Of a stretch of DNA of 8,266 bases, positions 1-6,981 are shown in pieces; the stretch's first letter is position 1; every line of letters begins with the position of its first letter. Below the pieces are notes generated by a model. That model saw nothing but the letters and a program-made list of their open reading frames with translations, was not told the origin of the DNA and did not search any database. This DNA comes from CAZEBW01 sp964510205 (GTDB lineage Bacteria > Chloroflexota > Anaerolineae > VGOG01): the NCBI GenBank assembly GCA_964510205.1, contig CAZEBW010000118.1, positions 1-8,266 of the forward strand. The letters are read 5' to 3'. Both the position numbers and the translations under genes were made by a program.

Positions 1-1
1 T

Positions 2-943
2 CATGACTGTCATGATTCTTCGGGCTTGCTCTACCTTGGGGACACAGAGCGGGGAGTGCCCGTCTGGATAAACCAAACTGTTGCCGAAGCTACCTTCCGC
101 ATCGCAACGGGGGCCATTACGCCTCATCATGCCGCAGGCTACTCTGGCGGCCGTAAAACCATTCTGCCCGGTGTCGCAGGGGAACCGACCATCCGTCGGC
201 ACCATTCTTTCCCTATCCACCCCTTCCAGCCAGCCTTTGGCTGGCTAGAGGGGAACCCAGCCCACGAGGAAGCGTTGCAGGCGGCGAAGATGTTAGGAGT
301 GGATTTCATCGTCAACGCTGTGCCTAACCCTCAAGGCAGGGGATTTCTAGGGATTGTGGCCGGCGATCTAGTGGCAGCTCACTTGGCTGGAATCCAGATG
401 TGCGAGCGGGCGTGTCGAGCGTTCTTTCCCTTCCGGGCCGATCTGACCATTTGCAGCCCTGGCGGATATCCTCATGACATCAACCTTCATCAGGCTCAGA
501 AAGCTCTAAGCGTCGCCGAGATGGTTACGCGGCCAGGAGGGGTCATCATATTGGTGGCAGAGTGTCGTAAAGGGGCAGGCAGCGAATTCGCGCAATGGCT
601 GCAGGAGGCTCGAACCCCCCAGGAAGTCATCAAAAGGTTCCAAGACGATGGGTGGTCAGCGTCCTCAGGAAAAGCCATGATGTTCGCCCGAGCTACCACA
701 CAATACAAGGTTATGCTTGTGTCGGAAGCCTTCAGTGGAGATTATCTGGCAAGTTTGTTCCTGCACAAGGCCGGGTCCTTGAAAGAGGCTGTGACTCATG
801 CCTCCGGGGTTTTAAGGCCTGATCCCAAGGCTATGGTCATCCCGCGCGCCAGTGGATTGATCCCAGTTGCTGCTGAGACATCCTGCCTGAGGGAGCATCG
901 CGATTGTCTGATGTACAAAAATCAACGCCATCGGCCGTTGTAG
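2..943 (+). CDS. larA: LarA-family nickel-pincer 2-hydroxy-acid racemase/epimerase (DUF2088), 5' end outside the window
   Basis: The reading frame is open from base 2 with no stop upstream, so the gene begins left of the window. The TTG at 26 lies inside the conserved core and is not a real start. The translation opens with an HD-containing stretch followed by LLYLGDTERGVPVWIN, which matches the end of the LarA N-terminal domain. The cofactor region is intact: PHHAAGYSGGRK carries His (125-127), which aligns with catalytic His174 of Thermoanaerobacterium LarA. It also carries Lys (155-157), aligning with Lys184 that binds the nickel-pincer nucleotide. His (203-205) aligns with nickel ligand His200. 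The later motif GGYPHDINLHQAQKAL is the usual substrate-region block, with His where I recall Tyr. LarA enzymes racemise lactate, and relatives act on other 2-hydroxy acids. About 110 N-terminal residues are missing compared with the usual ~425. larB, larC and larE, needed to make the cofactor, are not in this window. The substrate is unknown. Confidence 0.88.
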   Translation, partial: HDCHDSSGLLYLGDTERGVPVWINQTVAEATFRIATGAITPHHAAGYSGGRKTILPGVAGEPTIRRHHSFPIHPFQPAFGWLEGNPAHEEALQAAKMLGVDFIVNAVPNPQGRGFLGIVAGDLVAAHLAGIQMCERACRAFFPFRADLTICSPGGYPHDINLHQAQKALSVAEMVTRPGGVIILVAECRKGAGSEFAQWLQEARTPQEVIKRFQDDGWSASSGKAMMFARATTQYKVMLVSEAFSGDYLASLFLHKAGSLKEAVTHASGVLRPDPKAMVIPRASGLIPVAAETSCLREHRDCLMYKNQRHRPL

Positions 944-954
944 GAGCTGAACCA
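942..954 (+). promoter_or_regulatory. Ribosome binding site overlapping the larA stop codon
   Basis: The motif AGGAG (942-946) sits 8 bases before GTG 955, and its first two bases are the last two of the larA stop codon TAG (941-943). This arrangement fits translational coupling of the AOR gene to larA. A competing GGGAG (891-895) lies 8 bases before an in-frame TTG at 904, inside larA. I prefer GTG 955 because the AOR family normally has only a few residues before its first strand (here DRILIVNLT). Confidence 0.5.
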
Positions 955-2808
955 GTGGAGGATGCAGATCGCATATTGATTGTGAATCTAACTGACCAGA
1001 ACTATCATGAAGCTCCCTTGCCCGAAGAGGTGAGTTACCGCTATCTGGGTGGCCGAGGCTTGGGAGCTTATCTGTTGGCCAAGTACCTGGCTCCGGCCAC
1101 AGATCCCTATGACGAAACAACCCCCCTCATCTTTGTGGTCGGCCCTTTGCAAGGCACACGGGCACCTTTCAGCAGCAAGGTCGTCCTGACCACAAAGTCA
1201 CCCCTGACGGGCATCTACCTCTTCAGCATCGCCAGTGGCAACCTGGGCCATGACCTCGCTCGTTGTGGCTACCAGGCATTGGTTATCATGGGTCGTTCAA
1301 ATGCCCCTTGCTATCTGTGGATCGGGGATCATGGGGTCGAATTCTGCTCCGCATCTCACCTTTGGGGCGTCTCCACCTCTGAAGCTCAGTCCATGATGCT
1401 CCAAGAGGTCTCTTGCCCCGAGGCTTCCACGGTGGCGATCGGACCCGCGGGGGAGAAACAGGTCAGGTTCGCCAATGTGATCACCGGAGGCCCCAAGGTG
1501 CGGGCTTTTGGTCGCGGCGGAGCGGGAGCTGTCATGGGCAGTAAGAAGCTGAAGGGCCTGGCCATCCGGGGCACCCATCCGATAACCGTGTCTGATGTAA
1601 GGACCTTCCGGAAAGCTGCGCGGATCATCGGGCGAGCCGTTGCAACGCGGCCCGATTGGGCGCAGCGAAGGCGGCGGGAGGGGACAACCACGAGCATGGA
1701 GATCCTCCAGGAATACGGGATGCTTCCGACCCACAACTGGAAACGAGGGTCTTTTGAGTACTTTGAACGGATTGCCCCATTGGCTCACCGTGGCGACGAA
1801 CCGTGGCACGGAGAGAGCGTTCCTTGCGCGCCTCTATGTCCTGCGCCGTGCGCACGTCGCTATCGTGTCATCCGCGGAGAATATGCCGACACGCTCAGCG
1901 AAGGACCAGATTATGAGACCGTCTATGCATTGGGGACCAATTGTGGGATAGATCGCTTCGACGCTATCGTGGCTGCAGACAACTTCTGCGATGAGATGGG
2001 CATGGATACCATCTCCGCCGGTGTGGTTCTCAGCTTTGTTATGGAATGTTATGAGCGGAAGCTGATCTCCGCTACAGAGCTAGATGGTGTGGAGCTAAAC
2101 TTTGGTAATCATCGGGAGTTGCTGACTATGCTGAAGCGCATAGCCAACCGAAGTGGATTCGGTGACCTGCTGGCCGAGGGGGTGAGACGTTGCGCCGAGG
2201 TCATCGGCCAGGGTTCAGAAGCGTTCGCCATGCACGCCAAAGGCCTGGAACTGGGAGGATGGGGTTGCCGCGCTGCGTATGGACAGGCCCTTCAATACGC
2301 GCTTGGGAGCCGTGGCGGCTGTCACCACGACCTGGGTATTCCTGCCAAAGTCGAGTATGCGACGCCAGACGCGATCGCTGTTGCCGGAAAAGGGCAACTG
2401 GTCCTGCATACGGCATCGGGCCGCATCGCGCGAGACTCTGCTATCATCTGCTCCTTTTCTGGTCAGTACGTTAATTTGGACCCTGTGGCCATGTTGCTCT
2501 CTGGTGTTTGGGGTTTCGATGTGAGCTCTGAAGCTTTGATGCTGGCTGGGGAGCGGATCCTGAACATGGAGAGGTTGCTCAATGTCCGTGAGGGGGTCAA
2601 TCGGGGGGCTGACCAATTGCCGGCCAGATTGCTCCAAGAGCCTCTGTCTGATGGGCCTCGCCAAGGCTCCACGGTCCCCCTGGAAGCCCTAAAGACCGAG
2701 TTTTACGCCGCGGCGGGGTGGGACATTGATACGGGTGTGCCTCTGCCAGCGACTCTGAAGCAACTCGGGATCGGTCCTGAGGCACATTGTTTGCTGGATC
2801 AGGTGTAA
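955..2808 (+). CDS. Tungsten/molybdopterin aldehyde:ferredoxin oxidoreductase family protein
   Basis: AOR enzymes oxidise aldehydes to carboxylic acids in the cytoplasm, with tungsten (or molybdenum) bis-pyranopterin and one 4Fe-4S cluster passing electrons to ferredoxin. From GTG 955 the protein is 617 residues, the normal length. In order it shows LPEEVSYRYLGGRGLGAYLL near the start, a GPAGEKQVRFAN block, and the pterin loop GRGGAGAVMGSKKLKG (about 186-201). The cluster cysteines follow at 291, 295 and 299, then YETVYALGTNCGIDRFDA and DEMGMDTISAG (first DxxGL-type pterin motif, 346-351). Next come GSRGGCHHD and DSAIICSF (494-501) carrying the fourth cysteine 499. The C-terminal block ends in GWDIDTGVP. 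Two deviations: the cysteines are spaced C-x3-C-x3-C instead of the familiar C-x2-C-x3-C, and the second motif DxxGLC reads DSAIIC. TTG 904 is an alternative start adding 17 residues. No electron-transfer subunit is adjacent. Family assignment is secure; the aldehyde is unknown. Confidence 0.93.
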   Translation: MEDADRILIVNLTDQNYHEAPLPEEVSYRYLGGRGLGAYLLAKYLAPATDPYDETTPLIFVVGPLQGTRAPFSSKVVLTTKSPLTGIYLFSIASGNLGHDLARCGYQALVIMGRSNAPCYLWIGDHGVEFCSASHLWGVSTSEAQSMMLQEVSCPEASTVAIGPAGEKQVRFANVITGGPKVRAFGRGGAGAVMGSKKLKGLAIRGTHPITVSDVRTFRKAARIIGRAVATRPDWAQRRRREGTTTSMEILQEYGMLPTHNWKRGSFEYFERIAPLAHRGDEPWHGESVPCAPLCPAPCARRYRVIRGEYADTLSEGPDYETVYALGTNCGIDRFDAIVAADNFCDEMGMDTISAGVVLSFVMECYERKLISATELDGVELNFGNHRELLTMLKRIANRSGFGDLLAEGVRRCAEVIGQGSEAFAMHAKGLELGGWGCRAAYGQALQYALGSRGGCHHDLGIPAKVEYATPDAIAVAGKGQLVLHTASGRIARDSAIICSFSGQYVNLDPVAMLLSGVWGFDVSSEALMLAGERILNMERLLNVREGVNRGADQLPARLLQEPLSDGPRQGSTVPLEALKTEFYAAAGWDIDTGVPLPATLKQLGIGPEAHCLLDQV

Positions 2809-2932
2809 TCGCTCCCTCCCAACCTCAACCTGAAGCGAGTTGGCACAATAACAGGTGAGGTGGCCTCGATTAGTCTGAAGATTGGTAACGAAGCTTGGAT
2901 GAGAAGCCCAGAAAAAGAAAGGAAGAAAAACA

Positions 2933-3712
2933 ATGCGCACCAATCAGTTGAAAGAAAAACTACAAGCAGGGCGCCCAGTATTCGGTACCCTTGTCTCGAT
3001 GCCTGAACCAGGCATCGTGGAGGTTATCGGCTACGCGGGGTATGATTTCGTGGTCATAGATATGGAACACAGCCCCATAGACTTTGGCCATCTTCGCAAT
3101 TTGCTGGCGGCGGCAGACAGCACGGGCTTGGTGCCGTTGGTTCGGGTAGGTACCTGTGAGGCCAATCCAATTCTGCGGGTGCTGGATAGCGGTGCTTTCG
3201 GCGTGATGGCAGCCCACGTGCGGAACAAAGATGACGCCCTGGCTATGGTGAAAGCATGCCGCTATCCACCGCAAGGGATCCGTGGAGTTAACAGTTCCAC
3301 ACGGGCAGCCGGCTATGGACAGGCCAACTTTTTAGAACACGTGCAACAGTCTAACGATGAGGTGTTAACCATTGCTTTGATCGAAGACCCATCAGGTGTA
3401 GAAACTATCGAGGAGATTGTCGAAATAGCAGGCCTTGATGTGGTTGTTCCAGGGCCAGGGGACCTGTCTGCGGCTTTAGGACTGGTAGGGCAGATGCAAC
3501 ATCCGACTGTACAAGAGGGCGTAGACCGGGTTGCGAAGGTCGTTCGCTCCTGGTCTGAACTCGTGCTAGGATGCTTCGTAACGGACCCAGCGCAGATCTG
3601 CCGTTGTCAAGAGCAAGGAGCTCTTTTCATCCTTCTCTCTCAGGATTCGCGCCTGCTATTCAATACGTACCGAAACGCTCTAGCAGAGATGCGCCGACAG
3701 TGGCAACTCTGA
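2933..3712 (+). CDS. HpcH/HpaI-type class II (metal-dependent) pyruvate aldolase
   Basis: Members of this family cleave 2-oxo-acid aldols (for example 4-hydroxy-2-oxoheptanedioate or 2-keto-3-deoxy sugar acids) into pyruvate or a similar 2-oxo acid plus an aldehyde, using a divalent metal. The 259-residue length is typical for the TIM-barrel. Visible family signatures are VVIDMEHSPIDF (Glu45-His46, the latter aligning with the catalytic histidine of E. coli HpcH), the PLVRV strand with Arg71, and RYPPQGIRG (110-118). The metal ligands are Glu151 in ALIEDPSGVETIEEI and Asp177 in GPGDLSAALG. In GVMAAHV (90-96) an alanine stands where the family usually has proline. ATG 2933 is preceded by an AAAGGAAG purine tract at a suitable distance. 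The gene follows the AOR gene after a 124-base gap in which I see no convincing terminator or promoter. An aldehyde released here would be a natural AOR substrate (inference). Exact substrate cannot be told from sequence. Confidence 0.9.
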   Translation: MRTNQLKEKLQAGRPVFGTLVSMPEPGIVEVIGYAGYDFVVIDMEHSPIDFGHLRNLLAAADSTGLVPLVRVGTCEANPILRVLDSGAFGVMAAHVRNKDDALAMVKACRYPPQGIRGVNSSTRAAGYGQANFLEHVQQSNDEVLTIALIEDPSGVETIEEIVEIAGLDVVVPGPGDLSAALGLVGQMQHPTVQEGVDRVAKVVRSWSELVLGCFVTDPAQICRCQEQGALFILLSQDSRLLFNTYRNALAEMRRQWQL

Positions 3713-3850
3713 GTTAACACCCAATCCTTCGCTCCAGTCCACAACCGGAGGTGACATAGTAGGGTCTTGGCGGGCCCAACGCGAGCGGTACGTCGACCTG
3801 ATTTGGCTTGGTGATGGGAATGTAAAGAGGCGTTCTTGATGGTTTCGCAA

Positions 3851-3868
3851 GCACCGGTGCCCGGTTGC
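3851..3868. promoter_or_regulatory. Palindrome with overlapping hairpin in the aldolase-reductase gap
   Basis: GCACCGGTGC (3851-3860) is a perfect 10-base palindrome. The overlapping sequence CCGGTTGC (3861-3868) can instead pair with GCAA (3847-3850) plus CCGG (3854-3857), giving an 8-bp stem with a 3-base bulge. No T-tract follows, so it does not look like an intrinsic terminator. It lies 56 bases before the reductase gene in a 211-base gap that otherwise holds no convincing gene. It could be an operator half-site pair or chance; no regulator gene is in the window. Confidence 0.22.
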
Positions 3869-3923
3869 TGCATTTGAATCAGGGCAGTTATTCACCAGGA
3901 CACAGTGAGGGATTCATCACTCA

Positions 3924-5840
3924 ATGAGCATGTTATTTGAGCCATTTAAGCTAGGCAAAATAGAGCTCAAAAACCGCATAGTTATGCCACCTATGGGTAC
4001 CCGATATCCAGCTTTTGGCGGTTGGGTGACAGAACGTTTGAAGCATTATTATGCTGAACGGGCAAGGGGTGGCGTTGGTTTAGTAATTGTTGAATTCGCG
4101 TGTGTTACCTATGCTGGTAGAGGGTCGCATTATACCTTGGGCATCTATGATGATAACTTAATCCCGGGGTTGAGAGAGTTGAGTCGAGCCATACGAGCAG
4201 AAGGGGCGAAAACAGCTATCCAGTTGGCTCATGCTGGCCCAGCGGCGAGGCCGGATGTAACAGGTGTGCAGCCTGTAGCTCCCTCACCGATCCCCTGCTT
4301 CGGTGGGGAGGTACCGAGGGAACTGAGCATCGCGGAAATCGAGGACTTGGTTGAGGCCTTTGCCCAAGCAGCCCGACGGGCGAAGGAAGCCGGTTTTGAT
4401 GCTATCGAGTTGCACATGGCTCACGGATATTTAATCAATGCCTTCTTGTCGCCTCTCACAAACAAGAGAACAGACGAGTATGGAGGCGATACTATCGGAA
4501 GAACGAAGTTCGCGGTCAAGGTCTTGCAACGAGTTAAGGAAATCACAGAAGACGAGTTTCCTGTTCTGTGTAGATTTTCTGCCGACGAGTTCGTCAGGGG
4601 CGGGCTTACTCTCAATGAAAGTAAGATCATAGTCAACATCTTGGAACAAGCTGGAGCAGATACCATTGATGTCACTGCCGGAGTAGCCGAAAGCGTTTAT
4701 ATGAATATCCCACCGATGACCCTTCCAGAAGGCTGCATAATTCATCTGGCGGAGGGGATTAAGAAAACAGTCAGTGTGCCGGTGATTGCTGTAGGGAAGA
4801 TCCGGGATCCCCGGTTCGCTGAGACGATTCTCAAAGAAGGTAAGGCAGACCTTGTAGCTGTAGGTAGAGGACTGATTGCAGACCCGGAGTGGTCCCAAAA
4901 GGCGAGTGAAGGGAGGTTCGATGATATCCGACCATGCGTGAGCTGTAACATCCCGGAATGCCAGGTAAGACTGAGAAGAGGTTTGGACCTTGGCTGCTTG
5001 GTCAATCCGGTAGTGGGGCGAGAAGAAGAGTTTAGGATACGACCACCCCAAAGGCGCAAAAAGGTTCTGGTCGCTGGAGGTGGACCAGCGGGCTTGGAGG
5101 CAGCACGGGTAGCGACATTGCGTGGTCACGAAGTCGTACTTTGCGAGAAGCAGAGCCGTTTGGGAGGTCAATTCATTCTCGCTGCCGTGCCGCCTAATAA
5201 GGAAGAGATTCGCAAACTTACGAACTATCTCATCAGACAGGTAACAAAACTGGGGGTAGACGTCAGAACTAATCATCCGGTGGGGAAGCAAACGATCAAT
5301 GATATGAGGCCCGATGTGGTGATCGTGGCCACGGGGGCAATTCCTCTCATCCCTGAGATTCAAGGTGTTAAGACCAATGCTGTGAGTGCATGGAGCGTCT
5401 TGACCGACAAGGTGAAGGTGGGCCAAAAGGTTGTGGTCATAGGAGGAGGAAACATTGGCTGTGAAGCAGCAGAGTACTTAGCTCAAAAGGGGAAAGAGGT
5501 GGCCATTCTCGAGATGTTGTCAGAGGCAGCTGCTGAGCTACCGTGGTGGACTAAGAAACTATTGTTCGACCGATTAGCGCGTTATGGAGTGCAGATAATA
5601 ACACAAGCAGAAGTCATGACTATAGAGAAGGACACAGTAATCTACAATAGAGGTGGCCTTGTACACAACACGGGACACATTGACACAGTGGTTTTAGCGA
5701 TCGGCGCTGTGCCTAATGATGGGCTCCTCTCGGAACTGCAAGACACTGGCCTTGAAGTCCACGCGGTCGGAGACTGCGTAGAACCTCGCAGTGGAGTTGA
5801 GGCAATCCGTGAGGGTTTTGAGATTGGCTTTAAGCTATGA
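3924..5840 (+). CDS. Old-yellow-enzyme-type FMN/4Fe-4S/FAD oxidoreductase (2,4-dienoyl-CoA reductase / 2-enoate reductase family)
   Basis: This family reduces activated C=C bonds of enoates or dienoyl-CoA compounds. Electrons run from NAD(P)H through FAD and a 4Fe-4S cluster to FMN at the barrel active site. The 638 residues cover the whole architecture. The N-terminal TIM-barrel (about 1-335) has QLAHAG (100-105), HMAHGYLINAFLSP (active-site His164, His167 and Tyr169) and YGG (186-188). The cluster cysteines are 338, 341, 346 and 358, followed by a Rossmann FAD motif GGGPAG (385-390). A second dinucleotide motif GGGNIG (507-512) ends in Glu530, which favours NADH over NADPH. AVGDC (614-618) is the FAD-side closing motif. 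The region after the barrel strand reads DVTAGVAESVY, without the extra catalytic histidine of E. coli FadH, so it resembles the BaiH/enoate-reductase group more than classical FadH. The cysteines are spaced C-x2-C-x4-C-x11-C. The ribosome site is weak (GAGG about 13 bases from ATG 3924); ATG 3930 is possible. Substrate unknown. Confidence 0.92.
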   Translation: MSMLFEPFKLGKIELKNRIVMPPMGTRYPAFGGWVTERLKHYYAERARGGVGLVIVEFACVTYAGRGSHYTLGIYDDNLIPGLRELSRAIRAEGAKTAIQLAHAGPAARPDVTGVQPVAPSPIPCFGGEVPRELSIAEIEDLVEAFAQAARRAKEAGFDAIELHMAHGYLINAFLSPLTNKRTDEYGGDTIGRTKFAVKVLQRVKEITEDEFPVLCRFSADEFVRGGLTLNESKIIVNILEQAGADTIDVTAGVAESVYMNIPPMTLPEGCIIHLAEGIKKTVSVPVIAVGKIRDPRFAETILKEGKADLVAVGRGLIADPEWSQKASEGRFDDIRPCVSCNIPECQVRLRRGLDLGCLVNPVVGREEEFRIRPPQRRKKVLVAGGGPAGLEAARVATLRGHEVVLCEKQSRLGGQFILAAVPPNKEEIRKLTNYLIRQVTKLGVDVRTNHPVGKQTINDMRPDVVIVATGAIPLIPEIQGVKTNAVSAWSVLTDKVKVGQKVVVIGGGNIGCEAAEYLAQKGKEVAILEMLSEAAAELPWWTKKLLFDRLARYGVQIITQAEVMTIEKDTVIYNRGGLVHNTGHIDTVVLAIGAVPNDGLLSELQDTGLEVHAVGDCVEPRSGVEAIREGFEIGFKL

Positions 5841-5995
5841 GTGGTGACGATTAAAAACATTGGCTCCAATGCGAGGCTGTCACTCAACAAGTAGACAAGG
5901 GCCTAAGCTGCTTGGGAAGTTTACCTTCAATGTTACCAGTATCACGACGCTTAACAGGAGAGGCTAGCGAGGCGAAGGGGTAACAGGTATCACCA

Positions 5996-6020
5996 AGAGG
6001 AGCAAATATGTGATCCAGAA
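5996..6020 (+). repeat. Translation-initiation segment shared with 6953-6977 (copy 1, transporter)
   Basis: This 25-base segment aligns without gaps to 6953-6977 at 21 of 25 positions. Both copies open with AGAGGAG (Shine-Dalgarno) and end with TGATCCAGAA. The GTG at 6010 begins 7 bases after AGAGGAG and starts the transporter. An ATG at 6008 is immediately followed by TGA in its own frame and cannot start a protein. Confidence 0.55.
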
Positions 6021-6915
6021 ACCTGAGGTGCAGGGAGCAGTGTACGCCATTCTGTCAGCAATGGCGATAGCCGTTGCTCCAATAGCCACCAAGCAAGCCT
6101 TGGAAACATTAAATCCGGAAACATTTTCTATACTGTGGTCGCTGTTGGCTTTTATGAGTGCTTCGATATACGCTGTAAGCAAGAGGGGATTGAACACATT
6201 TCGGGGCTTTGGGAAATGTTGGCAGTTTGTTATCGCCATCGGGGGGCTAACCGCTGCTTGTGTTTTGACCTTTTCCATCGCTGTTCGGCTTGCTGATCCA
6301 ACTCTGGTCTCGTTCTTCACTCGTCTCGAGACCATATCTACGGTGCTTTTAGGGATGCTAATCTTCAAGGAACGTCTCAACCGTCTGGAACTGCTCGGCG
6401 CCGCAACAACGCTCTTGGGAGCGCTGATCATGACTTATGGAGCGGGGAAGATCATACTTTTTGCTTTCGTGCTCGGCTTGATCGTCGCGCTTTTTACCTC
6501 TATCTCGACACTGTTGGCAAAGGTTACCGTTCAATATTTGGAGTCAGCAGTTCTGGTAGCTGGTAGCAGATTGCTTGCCTGTCTGTTTACCTTGGTATAT
6601 GCAATGGCCTTTGGAGTGTTGCAGGTACCCTCCACTACCAATCTCCTTATCATAACAATCGGGGCACTTTGGGGGCCCTTCCTCGGCTTTCTGCTTTTGT
6701 ACAAGGCCTTGTCTCTCTCTGAGGTATCCAAGGTTTCTGCCTTTCGAACCAGCTTTCCCTTCTTCGTTGCGCTCTATTCTTTCCTGCTCTTTCGCACAAT
6801 CCCCAGTCTGCATCAGATGTTGGGAGGAGGCGTTATCGTAGCGGGAATCTTGGTCTTGATCAGAGGACAGCGCAGTGGATGGAGTCACAACAAGGATTCA
6901 ACCATCTCAATATAA
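6010..6915 (+). CDS. EamA-type (drug/metabolite transporter superfamily) membrane transporter
   Basis: A 301-residue, very hydrophobic protein with about ten predicted membrane helices, near residues 9-27, 37-55, 70-92, 97-118, 126-143, 147-168, 177-202, 211-231, 240-262 and 268-285. The two five-helix halves correspond to two EamA repeats. The first half shows the typical ADPTLVSFFTRLETISTVLLG segment, a charged FKERLNRLELLG turn, then a glycine-rich helix ending at MTYGAG. The equivalent segment of the second half is LSLSEVSKVSAFRTSFPFF. Start is GTG 6010, supported by AGAGGAG 7 bases upstream and by the helix 1 position. Such proteins sit in the cytoplasmic membrane and move small metabolites, amino acids or organic acids in or out; substrate cannot be read from sequence. 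Its place between the reductase and CoA-transferase genes suggests it carries a substrate or product of this cluster (inference). Confidence 0.88.
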   Translation: MIQKPEVQGAVYAILSAMAIAVAPIATKQALETLNPETFSILWSLLAFMSASIYAVSKRGLNTFRGFGKCWQFVIAIGGLTAACVLTFSIAVRLADPTLVSFFTRLETISTVLLGMLIFKERLNRLELLGAATTLLGALIMTYGAGKIILFAFVLGLIVALFTSISTLLAKVTVQYLESAVLVAGSRLLACLFTLVYAMAFGVLQVPSTTNLLIITIGALWGPFLGFLLLYKALSLSEVSKVSAFRTSFPFFVALYSFLLFRTIPSLHQMLGGGVIVAGILVLIRGQRSGWSHNKDSTISI

Positions 6916-6952
6916 TGGGAGCAGTATGATAGCTGATGAACTGGAGTTCAAG

Positions 6953-6977
6953 AGAGGAGGAAAAAGCTGATCCAGAA
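6953..6977 (+). repeat. Translation-initiation segment shared with 5996-6020 (copy 2, CoA-transferase; possible CTG start at 6967)
   Basis: This copy has AGGAGG at 6955-6960 and then CTG at 6967 after a 6-base spacer, at the same position where copy 1 has its GTG start. CTG 6967 is in frame with the CoA-transferase gene (CTG ATC CAG AAG AAC ATG), giving a protein that would begin MIQK like the transporter. The usual ATG at 6982 is 21 bases from this Shine-Dalgarno and has only a weak purine stretch nearer. Mismatches between copies fall at copy positions 8, 12, 14 and 15. Confidence 0.5.
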
Positions 6978-6981
6978 GAAC

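Noticed and set aside
26..28. TTG 26 as the start of the larA-family gene
   Set aside because: The frame is open to the left edge and the codons before it match the conserved HD region of LarA, so the true start is outside the window.
1297..1809. Long minus-strand open frame inside the AOR gene (and several similar ones)
   Set aside because: It lies wholly opposite a gene with clear family motifs, has an arginine/proline-rich composition typical of antisense frames, and shows no recognisable domain.
2807..2840. Possible terminator after the AOR gene (TCGCT and AGCGA arms)
   Set aside because: Only five pairs plus a bulge with a 21-base loop and no T-tract; too weak to call.
2840..2873. TTGGCA with GATTAG as a possible promoter before the aldolase gene
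   Set aside because: The spacing is about 22 bases and the -10 match is poor.
3640..3895. Minus-strand small frames across the 3713-3923 gap
   Set aside because: They run into the aldolase gene, have no clear ribosome binding site and no recognisable motif.
4431..5426. 331-codon minus-strand open frame opposite the reductase gene
   Set aside because: The + strand codes for an unmistakable full-length flavoprotein here; the antisense translation has no family motif and is a by-product of codon use.
5934..5990. Short repeats in the gap before the transporter (GTTACC/GGTAAC, TAACAGG twice, GTATCAC twice)
   Set aside because: Six- to seven-base matches are expected by chance at this length and form no consistent structure.
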